64,000 bases of DNA from Cliona cf. orientalis (GCA_963930775.1 OZ005707.1:3906001-3970000); one strand, 5' to 3'; numbered from the stretch's first letter, positions 33,855 through 45,970 are shown. The notes: generated from the sequence alone by a model not told the origin. Translations and numbers: made by a program.

Positions 33855-35205
33855 TTTATTCTTTTTTTATTGCCCTCTGGGCAATTCATGTCTTTCAACA
33901 CTAGAGCTACCTGGCACGGTTTGCCCGTTCAATGCTGGACTTTATCATCTGATTCAATGTATAAAACTACGTCTGTGTTTTCATTCACTATCTTGTGGCT
34001 ATCTTCTGTAAATGTGTAACTAGCAGTGTGTTAACCTTCGATTTCAGGTTACAAGACCATTGGAAGACTGAGTGCATGGTAGCTAACCCAAAAGTTAGTC
34101 TATACATGTTTAACATGCAGATCAGACACATCCAGATACCAGGCTAGCATTTGTGCACGATGGACAGTGGACACTTGTGTCGAAGAAACGTGCATATGCT
34201 TGCTAGTAAATATACTATACAATGATTGTCCTTCACTTGTATATACAATGATACATATTAAATTTTATAGATTAAAATTTCATGGACTCGGGTGTCAGTG
34301 TAATGGCTTATACCAAGCACTATGTTGTTTTAGCTATGCTAAAACCGGGTGTTGCTGCAGCCAGTGAGGGCATGCCTTGCCGGTCTCCTGAACTCGGTCT
34401 CCTCAACTCGTCAAGTTTCTGAAGATAGCTGGTTCGATCAGTGACAAAATTGAAAGGCTCGGAATGCTCAGTGCCATTACAAGTTTGGGCCACGTAGCGA
34501 TGAGTACCTTTTGTCATGATTAGGAAGCGATGTTTAGTGTTGGCAGCTACCATTCAGTTGTCGCCAAACGCTCATAGTCTAGTTCGGCAATCGATCGAGC
34601 GCGCGCTGGCGCTCGCACTTAGCCTAGCTAGCAAGCAGAGTGGCTAGCCTGGCCTGAGCTAGCGCCTTGGACTGGCCGGCCTATAACGTCGCGCGCGCCA
34701 CGCCGCAGTCTACAGTCACATGAATTCGCGGCAATTACCATGGCAACACATTCTGAGCATGCGTATTATATTTCAAAATGGCGAATCAGACACACCCACT
34801 CGCTGAATGCGCTGTACACGCCCACGATTAAATCGCTGTCCTGATAACACAAAACTAGCGTGCCACAGATGTGCGCGCTACAAAATGGAGTGGATTTATA
34901 CTCAAGCTAAGGTGAGAAGTCCTGGCAATATCGAGTTAGCTCGAGAAGAGTAGAAGACGAGAAGATCGAGATTTTTGCATTTTTTATGATTTCTTTACAC
35001 AGCTGGTTCAGGCATACCCGATAGTTTCCATGGGCGGTTTGGGTCTTGATAGATAGATATTTTGATGTAGATTATGAATATGAAAGTTTAAAATCTTAGC
35101 ATTTTATTTGCTCTGAGTTATTTACTTTTTTGTAATGTATTACATATATGGCATATCCGGGTCATCCCTACTTATAGAGTCTACCGACTCTATGATAAAC
35201 CTGAA
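33855..35205 (-). mobile_element. S-family element, copy 3 (reverse)
   Basis: Reading the minus strand from 35205 gives the palindromic GAGTCGGTAGACTCTATAAG, GTAGGGATGACCCGGATATG, then CTTCTCACCTTAGCTTGAG and GTGTGTCTGATTCGCC, and reaches the A-rich end next to the H hairpin at 33854. It is close to the reverse copy at 49992-51070. The minus-strand reading frame at 34553-34320 lies inside it and is not conserved in the other copies. Confidence 0.75.
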
Positions 35206-36136
35206 CCATCATGACAACTAGGGAACAACCTGCACGAATGTCTCCCACATACCGATAGTCGAGAAAAGCAAGCGTAGGGATGTATAGTAGATGCGATTAT
35301 CTCTTGTTTGTGTAGTTTTTGATCCTGCCATCCCTACTTCATTCTTCAGTTTTATTCAATTGTTTTTATACTTGTATAAAATTGGTATTTAATTAGTGCG
35401 CATAGGTACAACAGTTGCCATCCCTAAACAAGATTTTGTAAGGAGTTCATGAAACTAACTTTTCCGGCGTCTCGAGATTGTTTAGTTGACATCTCATAAC
35501 TGTAGAGCCTGTGAAAGTGGTATTTAGCCAGCAACTAGCAAGCTATTTTTTTCTCAAAAAAGGATGACATCATCTGCTGCAGTCTAAACTTGTCATCCTA
35601 CAAGGTTAGTACGACTGATGAAACTTCTCTCTACTAAATAGAAAGCTAAACTTGATTATTAGGCTAGATATTCTCTCTGGTTTGACTTCAATACTTGTAT
35701 TTCTGCACTAGCTTGTGTATAACCACGTGCAGCACAAGTGAAAATGGGCGTGGTTACTATGGCCATGCCCATTTTCATTAAAATAAAAAGCTGCCTCCCA
35801 CATGGGTTTTGAAACTTAAAAGCTTGGGAAACTAGTAATTAAGTTGTTTGGCCTAATTTTAATTCTCCACTTTAGCAGGTAGCTGAAGGCCTAACATAAT
35901 ATAATGCTACTTCTTTTATACATGTGGATATCAAGGTCCAAAAATTCACGAATAATCGCTAATAAATACACCGAAACAAGCTAATCTATAGAACCAGCAG
36001 CATCATGAGACACCAATGGAGTTCCCTGAGACTCAGTAGAGGTGCTGTGGGAATGAACTCTTGTGTAGCCATGTAGGGCTTCTTGAATATATGTTGTCAT
36101 GATGTACAAAATTCTTATTGCTCATGGCAAAATATA

Positions 36137-36195
36137 CTCTTGAGAGAGAGAGTGAGGGAGGGAGAGGGGGGATAGAGAGAGAGGTAGGTAGGAGA
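36137..36195. repeat. GA-rich low-complexity tract
   Basis: Purine-only stretch of GAGA and GGGA units broken by a few other bases; it produces spurious charged reading frames. Confidence 0.9.
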
Positions 36196-36419
36196 AGGGA
36201 GAGATATTTTCTTGTATGCACATTGTACACATTGACTATTATGCCAAAAAACAGTGCTTACAGCACTATAGAGTTAGTTTATATTTTAAAAGATACACTT
36301 ATATTATGTGCAGCCTTACTACGATGAACAATTGTTGATCTTGCTAGTAATCTTCAGGTTCTAACGTGATATCAGAAATCTCTGTCTAGTAAAACGAACA
36401 AAATTTAATTATCTCCCCA

Positions 36420-36990
36420 GTAGCAATTTACTTTTCTGTGGTTATGAGGTAATTGTGGTGTAATCTATGATGAAATTATGATGAAATTATGATGCAACCT
36501 ATGAGGTAATTATGAAAAAACCCAGGGCCTCGCTGGAGCCTTTCTGGGACTTGAAAGTCAGTAAATATGTAGAGTATCTTATGCGTGTATCCAGCGAATA
36601 GATTACAAGCTGAGCGCTACTTTCTCTGAGAAGCACTGTTGGTTGAACTTCACGTGTTTTCTTGGCTTACGTAATGCCGTGGATAGCCTTGCGCTATATA
36701 TAGCATGCATCATTGTCACAAGGGGCTGGCCCGCGCGAGACTGCAGCAGCGCGACCAACCTGAAGTTCGGAAGGAATACTGTGCTGTCAAGTTCGTCTCT
36801 GTGATTGAAGCATCGAAACTTGTCGCTATCAAGGTTGAGAGTCGATCTTAGACGCCATCTCCATGATTTCTGGGGCCAGCATCAATCGATGTGTACGCAT
36901 TCTATTGACGACCTTTTACCACATGCACCATTACACTGTGCAGCTACTGGGGAGATGGTCAAGGGTTCATAACAGTATATTTCCCAACCC
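36420..36990. repeat. Dispersed repeat (uninterrupted copy)
   Basis: Starts TTTACTTTTCTGTGGTTATG and AGGTAATT, with a short tandem of GATGAAATTAT (36469-36490). It continues as in 20075-20530. It is the best available 'empty' reference for the copy that was apparently split by the S/H insertion at 18311-20027. Confidence 0.7.
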
Positions 36991-37457
36991 ATCAATTGCA
37001 TAATAACTACCCGGGTGAAAATGACCGCGTAAATACACGGTTGGTGCGAGCGTTGGTGGGTACAATGGGGATATCTGTGACTGTATGTGAAATATTAATC
37101 GTTCTATGTACTGTTACACCCATTGTTCAAAAATAATTAACGACAATAGTGTTTCGACATTGAAGCAAGCTTGTAGCGGGCGATACTTAGGGACGTGGAA
37201 GCTTGATAGCCAAAGATTCAAATGCACACAGAATTGATTCAGAAGCGATCCTTCCTAACTTTTTTCCAATCTTACCAGAAATTAATTAGCTCTTTGGGGT
37301 ACCGTGCAGTAATTGTGTGAAAATTTGGTGTATACTTTCATTACTCGATTACAATTCATAACTCGTCAACTTGATTAACTATTTCTATAATCAAATATGA
37401 GTTAGAAATCGAGCAGTTACTAGTCAAGATTTACTTTGCTACAATTACAATTAGTGC

Positions 37458-37956
37458 TACCGTATTAGTGGAACTCCTCTGACCCGGACACCCTTGGGAC
37501 CAAGTACAAGTGGCCGGATTATAATTAGCAAGGTATTACCTTTCTGAGATTATTGATGTGTGGTGGATGTGGCTTACCGCTATAACCAACGATGTATTGT
37601 GACCCAGGTGAAGCACATGGACTTTAAGCTACTCATGATCAAGGGTACTAACACAGAGATTAGTAGTTCTAGCTCATTAATTTTATTAGCTTGTAGCTCT
37701 TATTGTTATTTATTTTACAAGCGAGTCTATGAATCTTTTGCCAAGGTGTCCACTATGAGGGTGAGTATGCATGGGCAGTGATACTGTTGGGGCCAAAGCA
37801 AGTGTCTGCTTTACAGATTAGTGAGGTGGCTGCATTTTAGGCATTCTGATTGTATGCAAGTCTGATGGAGATGGCGTTCTGGACCAGGCAAAGTGTCTGC
37901 ATTATCGTAGATGTCCGCTCTTTAGAGGTGTTCACAAGGCGGAGTTCCACTGTATA
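37458..37956. mobile_element. Tigger/pogo-like MITE
   Basis: The left end TACCGTATTAGTGGAACTCC runs on through GACCCGGACACCCTTGGG and AGTGGCCGGATTATAATTAG; the right end has ATGTCCGCTCTTTAGAGGTG and AAGGCGGAGTTCCACTGTA. The GTGGAAC...CGGACACCCTTGGGAC wording is the classic Tigger/pogo terminus (established family pattern). There is TA at each end and no transposase. The small ORF at 37560-37781 lies in the body and is unremarkable. Confidence 0.85.
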
Positions 37957-38574
37957 TAGATAAATTATTATTGGGGCGAGCCTGAGTGAGACCCACACTA
38001 ATCACTACTACGAAAATACATCATCATCCACGTGTTTGCTAGCTCATAGCACATGCGCATAATCATTGCAGTAAAGGTCATCAACGTTGGCCATGCTAAC
38101 TCTAAATGTAGCTCACCAAAAGATGCAGCTCGAGCGCTCACATCCAGCTTGAGTAGACGGCTACAAAGGTAAGGCATCAGTACACAAGAAAAGTTTCTAC
38201 AGCAACAAGGCCATGTAGTCTATGTCTAGGTATGATCTAGTTTCTATAATCGGCTATGAACACGGGTCCAAGCTAGCCATAGTTGCCCAGACAATTCTGT
38301 AGCCTCATAGGGGCCATCCGGCGAAGATAATAGAGGGAGCAACCCTTTACTATGCTGTGAGCGAAGGCTAACCCCCTCGATGATTTACATCAACCTAGTA
38401 TTGTCTTTACAAATGAGGCCGATGTTCACGTAGCCATGACCGGCTTTATTAGGTTCATTTAAAATTTAATAATAGTTTGAGCTGGGTGTCTGAGTATATG
38501 GCCAAATATACGTTCTATAATTTGGGGCGAGCCTGAGCGAGCCCTGAATACACGAGAGGATATATATATATACT

Positions 38575-38690
38575 TATATGTATGTTTGTGGGGTGATCAT
38601 TTCAGTGAGGAGAGAGTTAAATTTTGATCACGTAAGGTAATGGTCGTCATGCGCATGCGCATATACCCGCACTGCACCATAATCTGAGAG
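38575..38690. repeat. Dispersed repeat shared with 20950-21050
   Basis: Shared strings: TGTATGTTTGTGGGGTGATC, ATTTCAGTGAGGA, AGAGTTAAATTTTGA and GGTAATG.TCGTCATGCGCAT. Both copies end near ACTGCAC. Confidence 0.75.
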
Positions 38691-38695
38691 ACAAC

Positions 38696-39048
38696 TAGCC
38701 TCGATCATCCCCAGGCTCTCTAGGGGGAGGGGAAAAGAGAGCCTGGTAACGACTGCATGCGCATGCGCGAATCCTTACCAACAAAACATGGTAAGGCAGT
38801 TTTCATAGCAAAACGGCCTTTCGAGGGGACAAAAACCAACGTTTGAGTGATTTACCTCATTTAAGTCTCCTAGACACCATCACTAGCCGATAGCAAGATA
38901 CTTTTCGAGTGCTTGGGCGACTTTTGAGCTTGACTGGTAGTATACAATCAAGTAGTCCACGGATAGTATGCAGAGATTTTGGCGCATGCGCATGCAGTCA
39001 TTACCAAGCTTTCTTTTCCCCTCCCAAGAGAGCCTGGGGACGAGGCTA
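38696..39048. mobile_element. TAGCCTCG-family MITE with 9-bp target duplication
   Basis: Starts TAGCCTCGATCATCCCCAGG and ends GGACGAGGCTA at 39048. It is flanked by perfect 9-bp direct repeats AGAGACAAC (38687-38695 and 39049-39057). The inner hairpin CCAGGCTCTC (38711-38720) pairs with GAGAGCCTGG (38737-38746). CATGCGCATGCGC lies inside both ends. A related copy with a damaged left end lies at 59170-59456. Confidence 0.92.
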
Positions 39049-39689
39049 AGAGACAACTTGAGTGTAGGCAAGGCATAAAACTGGAAAGGTGAGTGTTGTA
39101 CCCCTCTGGCAAGGCTCAGGTCCACGATTAACATCTCTGGTAGACTCCACTTTCCTGAGCATGAAGATGACTGCATGGAGGCTTATCCCCTCAGGGCCTC
39201 CATGGCTACAGGTACTTGGACTCATGGTCATGGCATGTACAGTATTTAATCAGTGGCGTAAGAAGATGTTTTTGAACAGGGGGGCTGTAAATAAAATTGC
39301 GCGCAAAGCGCGCAAAAATTTTTTTGGATCACACGATACGCCTTCAAACCATGCCCATTATTATGCTAATTTGGCTGTAAAGTAGACTTTACATCACAAA
39401 TCTGAAGATGTCAAGGCCTAGTAGAATAAATATCTTCCTAGGTTTAGCCCCACTTGGTTGACAAGATGGGGGGGCTACAGCCCCCCCCAGCCCCCCTGCT
39501 TCTTACGCCAGTGTTAATATAGTATAGGTGACCAACATTGTTGGACTAGATCTAGAGCTATTACGCTAGCAATCTGTGAATCATGTGTGATACTTTCACT
39601 ATCGTGGTAGCTTCTCAGGCCTAGCTATTGGGGTACCAACCCCATGTGCACATGCATGCCTGTGTGCTTTCAAAGAAATCTTGTGACTT

Positions 39690-40370
39690 TTGTGAAGACT
39701 CACCCGCACAGATGATTTTCATCATCATTAGTAATTATGTTTGCCTTACTAATCTGAAAATTTTTGGTTCTTAGTGAGATCTGCAATTAGCTACCATATC
39801 ATTAAAGATTGGTGATATGTATGCCACTATTTTAACACCAGAGTTGCTGGTACTAGTGATGATGAAAATTATGTGTGCGGGGCACACACAATCTATAATG
39901 ATGCCCCAATAGCACACAGAGATTGAGTCTGAGACTGACTCTTAACATCAATCATAGTGATAGATCACAATGCATGCTTCAATCACAGAGAACTTGACAG
40001 TACAGCATAGTTTCCAAACCTCAGATTGGTCTGGTGGCATATGATGCTATGTGTAGTGCTATATATAGCACAGGCCTGCTTTATTAATCCACTGGATTGC
40101 ATAAGCCAAGGTGTTCTCCCTGTCCTATACTTGTCCGAGAACTGAAAGTATAAAGGGGGGCTAGACTGTATGTCAACAGTACCTGCAACTCCAGCATGAT
40201 TCAGCATCAGAGTAAAACTTCCAAAAGGAAGTGAAACTAGAACCATATTTTGGTTGTTTTGTCCACTGATATATTCACTGCCACTAAATATAAGTACCGG
40301 TCAGTGTTAGCACTTTCGCTCTGGCAAAACCTCCAAAACCATTCTAATTGCAGCTCTTAGGCTCCCTTTG
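39690..40370. repeat. Dispersed repeat, copy 2
   Basis: Longer relative of 9380-9650, with GATTCAGCATCAGAGTAAA, GAAACTAGAACCATATTTTG and TATATTCACTGCCACTAAA. No coding signal. Confidence 0.6.
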
Positions 40371-40584
40371 ACCTGTTCTCGAAATTTTGGATTCTAATTG
40401 GAGGCTCCTTTGTGATCTATAATTATTTTTTAGCGATGCCTATATTAGAAAGTATGGGTATAATATACACAGGAAAACAAAATCTTCATGTATATGTTCT
40501 GATATGTATGGTGTAGTTTGCAAATACCTGGCTACAAGTATGTATGTAGTGTGCACTTGTCAATGTATGTTTTTGATCACCCAG

Positions 40585-40675
40585 GAGTGGCGTCATGCAC
40601 ATGGAATGCGTTGCCTTGGAATCCCGAACACAGCCCACTTCGCTAATGTCACCAATATTGCAGATGCTATTGCGT
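40585..40675 (+). CDS. SF3A3: SF3A3 exon (second half of zinc finger)
   Basis: After the acceptor CACCCAG the exon reads [20 protein letters not shown] and [10 protein letters not shown], and ends one base into a leucine codon before GTAAGT. [25 protein letters not shown] is the end of the matrin-type zinc finger and the invariant block after it. The leucine codon (T plus TA) is completed by the exon at 45915. This split rules out direct in-frame use of the cryptic exon at 43142-43201. Confidence 0.98.
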
Positions 40676-40804
40676 GTAAGTGATATTGCTTCCTACAGTG
40701 CTTCTATTGGTGGCACCCTTGGAAATTTTTTATTAATAATATTACTACATTCCTTCAGTCCAGCCCCATCTATTGTGCCCCGAAGGCAGCAAAGGAGTGC
40801 ATGT

Positions 40805-40950
40805 GTAACTTGCGTGCCATTGAAATATAAATTCAAACGAGGAATTGGACGTGGCTATCCGTGTATGTATATGGCAATAGCCAATACCTGTAGATGCGCA
40901 CTTTCCATATTTGGAAAGTATTGCGCTTGAATTTATATTTCAATGGCACC
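40805..40950. repeat. Foldback hairpin
   Basis: GTGCCATTGAAATATAAATT and CAAACG near 40817 pairs with CGCTTGAATTTATATTTCAA and TGGCAC ending near 40950. Arms are about 40 bp. It lies 130 bp downstream of an SF3A3 exon. Confidence 0.8.
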
Positions 40951-42506
40951 TGGGTGTGCGTGGTAGCTGCACGCTCCTTTGCTACCTTCGGCAGCTTATA
41001 TATATGCTCCTGCTAAACGAGGGTGGAAAAACATTCATAGTGGTCTCACTGAATTATGCTTGCAAATGTGCAGTATGTGGCAAGTACTTTTCATGGGGTC
41101 CTAATTTTGACAATTTCATGGTTGAGTTGGCCATCACAAAAATTTCTACCTACAATAATTAATGCCTAGCTGCAGTGATATAGAGTCCATATTATTACAA
41201 GTACGAAAACCGTTAAAAATTGAAGCAAAGTATGCTACGTATACATGCATGTTACATGACCTGAATGAAATATGCACAAAACAATAATTAAGGACTAAAA
41301 GTTGCTTTCCAAAGCGCTCGTCCATGTACAAGGGTGTACATGTAGCCAGGATTTTAGAAAAGAAGGAGCAATTTTAGACTGGAAGCCACACCCATTAATT
41401 AAATCACACGATCTGGAGTATTCCCGTTTTTGTGCCCTTTGAACTCATCAAACGCTTGAGACTCAAGACCAGACACTGCTCGATCGAACCATAGCTCGAA
41501 AATTTATTTACAGATAGCTTTATAGTCAGCCGTTCTGTGATCATTTTTGACTCAGAATACTACTGTAAAAACTTGGTGCTGGTATTTATACGATAAATAC
41601 TGCATGACTCTTGGAAAAAAGGGGGGGGGGCAAATGCCCCCTGTGCTCCCCCGTGCCTATGAACCCCCCCCCCTCCCGCCCTTCACTGCCAGGGATTTAG
41701 AATGGCAAATGACTTGCTAGATTTCTTGCTAACGAACCCAAGGCTTCAAAATCAACAAGCTATATTACATATCTGATAAACATTCTGTACTAAAACAACC
41801 TGATCAAAGTTGAGTTCTCTAGCAGTTTGTCACCATGCAGTCGTACTTGCTGCCGTTTGTGGGCGTGGTTGTCTGAAAATGGGTGTGGTCCTATAGCTAT
41901 ATTAGCGCGCACATGCACCCAAGCAGTGAACCTCTCCCCAGGAAGTCCTGGATCCGCCCCTGATATGCATGTCATTTACCTGTCATTTGCCTGTTACTCC
42001 TACATATGCTGTGCATATATATATATATTTGCTACTTTTATTTTGACTTCCATATAACACATTTTGCCCCTACTTGTAACATGCATGTTGTCTTGATCTG
42101 TGCTATATATACACATGAGTATATAACATGCATATTCATGTTATTAGTTTAACATGTATGTGCATGCATATAGCGGATCTGTAGATAAACCAGAACTTCC
42201 ACTCAAGGGACACCATGAAACCGAGTAGAATAGTACCATATATAGGGCTTGCAAGTGTGAGACTCTATCTCAGGCTATACTCACACATGAATGATTTCAA
42301 TTTTTGTTACTATATTTTGTGGGAACTTACATGTAGCTCTAAGTTAAAAAATTGAAAAGATCGGTGATAAACAAAAGCAGCAGCTTTCTAGCTACCATAA
42401 ATATGTAGCAATACACCAAGCATGCTATAACAGCTAGAAGGTGATCATGGGTGTGCGTTATATAGAACTTAATTAATAGGTGTTGCATCGTATACATACA
42501 TTGTAC

Positions 42507-42727
42507 CGTAATTGTGCGCCCCCCCCGACCCACATTTTTAGCTCAAGTTCCTGCATAGGTAGTTTTGGCTCGGTAGAATTAAAGTACAGAGATTACACGC
42601 CCACGTGGCATTCAACAGTTGGGTAGTGATCGTCACATGGAAATATTAGGATCCCGTGTATAAGCCCCCTTCCCGCTTTTGCCAAATAGCATGCACAAAG
42701 GGGGGGGGGGGGGGATTCTACGGTATA
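42507..42727. mobile_element. pogo-like MITE, partial copy
   Basis: TACCGTAATTGTGCGCCCCC at the left and GGGGGGATTCTACGGTA at the right, with CTCAAGTTCCTGCATAGG and TCCCGTGTATAAGCCCCC inside, as in 16672-17057. About 150 bp of the full-length body is missing. Confidence 0.8.
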
Positions 42728-44760
42728 TATAATATCTGAGCCATCCCTACCGTTATAATATTATAGCTGATGGGTGTGGCCAATTGTGGCAGTGTGGCTA
42801 ACTGTTCTCAATATTAACTAGAGCTCTGTATACAGCACATACCCCGCGCGCACATTGCGTAATCTATAAATTTACTTTCGATGCATGGCTATAATTTGTG
42901 AACTTCAGAGAAATATAAATTGAAATGCTGCTTAGTTGTAATATACTCCTGGTTGTATCGATACTGGGGGTTCCGGTGACAATTGAAAAAGAGCTGTCTG
43001 CACCCAGACCTAGCCCAGACTAGGAAGATATGAATTTCTATCTATATTTGTTATAACAATAGTAGTATGGCTATCTTACATTATGATTGGTTCCATAGGG
43101 CAGTCACTATAGACATCACAAGCATTATTTCATGTATTTAGAACATCGACGATCTTTACCAGTCATACGCTAGTTGTGTGCGTGAGCAGAAAGCACAGTT
43201 GGTATGCATATGCATTGATGGGCACGGTTGATAGGCGTGGCTACGGTGGCCATCAAAAGGCACTATTTGTGACGCTCGTGGACTGTGTCCCTCAATTTGA
43301 CGCACACTGAAGCCAGTTTTTCGCCGAATTTGATTGATTCTTTATGATTACGAGTCGCTTAGGCGCCTATATCTCGAGATATGGCGATTTTTATGCTAAC
43401 GACAACGACACGACCAATTACTTTACCCCTTGCGCATGCGCATGCGCGCGGGGTAATAAGCAATAGTAGCCATATTTATCATCCAGCTATTACTATTCTA
43501 TCTCAAGATGACAAAGAAAATTGAGAATGAAATCAAGTGCATGTATCGATTACATCGTAGTTTGTGCTGGACTGGGTTGCTATCGTGAAATTTAAAACCA
43601 CGAAAATTAATTCTGAGGGTCTTCTCTGACTTTTCACGAAAATTGGTACCCCGAAAATTACCTGCCATACAATACTTTAGTTTAACAGAGGATAACTCTA
43701 TGTAGTCACGACAAATTGACCTGAAGTACGCATATAGCTGTGCTGACAAGTGATACCATAGATCATATTATATGGACTGTGTAACCGCGTGAGATCGGAA
43801 ACAGCTCATGTGAGCAATAGATTTTATGCAAGCCATGGTGTGCACTCTGTTGCCTTAGACTGAGGCAGCTGAATAAGCCCCTACATGAACCTGTGTTAGT
43901 GCTATAGCTAAGTTGAGATGATGAAAGCAAAGCTCTATGATAAAAGTATACTACTAGCAACGTTCCTTAAGAGAGCAACTGTTTGTGATGGTCTGTTTGG
44001 GGACAAGTCGTTCACTACTGTTTCACTCCTCATCATACTTGCTCCATAGAATGCTGTACAAAACCACTAAATCTCAACTCGCATACCGTACTTATTCAAA
44101 TACTAGCTGCGGTTACTATTACTGTAGAATCCCACAAATAAGCCCCCTGCACTTTTAGCTTAAGTTAATTACTATATGTATATAGTTCTATCTCACCTCC
44201 CTCCTTTTCCCATTTCTGACTGAAGATATTAGAGTCCAAAATTAAGCTACAGCTAGCACACTTTAGGTATTTGTGTCATACACCTTATCGGTTTTTAACC
44301 CTCGCCACAAAGCGTAGGCGGAGGGTTACTGCAATCGTTTGGTGATTTTTGTCCATCTGTCCATCCGTCGCAACCCTCTTTTGCTAAATGGTAAGGGTCG
44401 TCATAGAAAAGTACGCATTCTAGGTATACCTGGCATAAAGGAAGAGTGGTCATGTTAAGTCCTGCCCAGTGGAGTAGTAGTGTGCAGCTGTTGCGGCTTG
44501 CCATCTAGTCTGTGCATGTTTACATGGCACCTACCTCAATTACATGACTGATTGCCATTCTGTGCTTTACTGGTCAGTTGTCAATGCAGTGACAGCGTAA
44601 ACAGGCAGTGGCTCTCAAGTGCATAATTCAGTTGCCAGTATGTCACAGAGGCTTTCAGTTTATATAGTGGCATAGCCAGATGCCTTTCCCCAACTCTTAG
44701 ATCACTGACTCTGAAGAGAGAACCCTGTTGAAGTGCAGTGTATACACTGTTCATGTGTAG

Positions 44761-45263
44761 CAGGGTTTCATTTAGGGGGGGCGGGAGGGGTCATTCGCCC
44801 CCCCTTGGAAGCTGGCTGCCCCCCCCCCCCCCTTGAGAGTAGCCACCATCCATACAGGCAATACATCCACAAGTAAAAGATTTAAACGGTGAAAGTGTCC
44901 AAAGCGGCAATTTTGCTCATTTTTTAACCATAAAATAGCTAAAGCTTCGTGCTACGCGTGGTAGGAGACATATCCCACATCCTTGCAATATTTGACTTGA
45001 AATAGAGGGGAACCAGTGGATATTACTGACAGACTTTCCCCATCCGAGTGCTCAGAAGCCACCAGAAATAGTCTCAGAGGTTGAAACATTAAAAAATTTT
45101 CCTGGGGGAGCATACCCCCAGACCCCCCTAATACAATGAAGTTAATGAGCAGAACATTATTCTTCACGGATGGAAAAACACACTATAGTCTTTGCCCCCC
45201 CTTGACTCTGGAATTGTCGCGTTTGCCCCCCCCCCCTTGACGAAAATCCTAAATGAAACCCTG
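44761..45263. mobile_element. C-run inverted-end element, bounded copy
   Basis: CAGGGTTTCATTTAGG at 44761 is a perfect inverse of CCTAAATGAAACCCTG ending at 45263. C- and G-runs lie just inside both ends (14 C at 44819-44832). The interior shares strings with 10370-11010. A further end fragment lies at 47830-47870 (GGATTTCATTTAGGATTTTC). Confidence 0.88.
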
Positions 45264-45914
45264 TGTAGGGTATGTAGTTCAATACTCCTGATATTGAACA
45301 TGCACAGAAGTATACACAGTGATCCATGCTATATGCATGCATGTAGTGGTGAGGGTTCTGCACTCCTGTGCATTCATTTTTCCTGAATTTTGCCCATGCA
45401 TCAAATAGCCAGAGGTAGTGTAGAGATTGCATGCCCACATGGCATTCATCGGTTGGCAGTGATCATCAATTTGAAGAAAACTGTCCTGATCCTGCCCAAT
45501 GTTAGCATGCAGAAAGGGGGGCTAATTGTGGGGTTCTACGGTAATTTCAGTCTTGCTTGAGTGCCGCTACTCTTCAAGGGCAGCTTTTATTAAACTTTAG
45601 AGTGATACCTCTTGGTGACATTGACACGATGAACTTGTTCTTCAGCAAAAAACAGACTAAAAACTTTTGCCATGTTTTAACCTTGAACTATTAAATGATC
45701 TGTTGTGGTTTGTGATCGTGGCCATACCCACTTGATTATATTCACGCATGCGTGTGGCTATACTATTTGAGTTCAGCTACTGATTGGGGTATAGCTTCTG
45801 TTCAACTTGCTAGAAGTGTCAAATTACTATAAGTGCTGAATTTCTAGAAGAGAATTTTTATGGTAAATTTAAATACCATAGTCTGATAATTGTGTGTATA
45901 ATATTATTATATAG

Positions 45915-45970
45915 TATGGGAAAAGATTCGTGAAACGAAGGACAAGGATAAATGGCAAGCAAATAATGAG
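45915..45970 (+). CDS. SF3A3: SF3A3 exon (penultimate, 56 nt)
   Basis: The acceptor is TATATAG. The first two bases complete a leucine codon, and the exon reads WEKIRETKDKDKWQANNE before GTATGT. It corresponds to the LWxKLxxxKxxxxWxxxxE block before the C-terminal motif. The small exon joins two introns of more than 5 kb. Confidence 0.95.

Larger units (their letters stand above)
33292..35375. mobile_element. Split H-family hairpin with nested elements
   Basis: A left H arm (33292-33405, ending CTACGCTTGCTTTTTGAG) has its matching right arm at 35265-35375 (GAGAAAAGCAAGCGTAGGG through GATCCTGCCATCCCTACTTC). The arms share details found in no other copy, such as GATAATCGCATCTACTA, so they belong together. 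Between them lie a complete H hairpin (33451-33854) and a reverse S copy (33855-35205). The simplest reading is nested insertion into the loop of an older hairpin. Confidence 0.75.
30465..40584 (+). other. SF3A3: SF3A3 intron 4 of the window (10.1 kb)
   Basis: Contains a DIRS-type retrotransposon remnant (about 31020-32115), the nested S/H palindromic complex (32357-35375), a GA-rich tract (36137-36195), a repeat shared with 20030-20660 (36420-36990), a Tigger-like MITE (37458-37956), GGGGCGAGCC-type ends (37976, 38522), a repeat near 38575-38690 shared with 20950-21050, the MITE 38696-39048, and a repeat shared with 9380-9650 (39690-40370). The sequence at 35420-36110 shows nothing recognisable. 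Confidence 0.85.
40676..45914 (+). other. SF3A3: SF3A3 intron 5 of the window (5.2 kb)
   Basis: Contains a palindromic segment at 40810-40945 (ATTTATATTTCAATGGCAC facing TTGAAATATAAATTCAAACG), partial CCGTAGAATCCC-family MITEs (42507-42727, 44110-44300, 45400-45545), an intact-looking 60-nt cryptic exon (43142-43201), a GGTAATTTT-type fragment (43500-43680) and the C-run element 44761-45263. No independent gene is supported. Confidence 0.85.

Noticed and set aside
34320..34553. 77-residue minus-strand frame that reads well
   Set aside because: It lies inside a reverse S-family copy, no relative of the frame was seen in the other S copies, and it has no recognisable domain.
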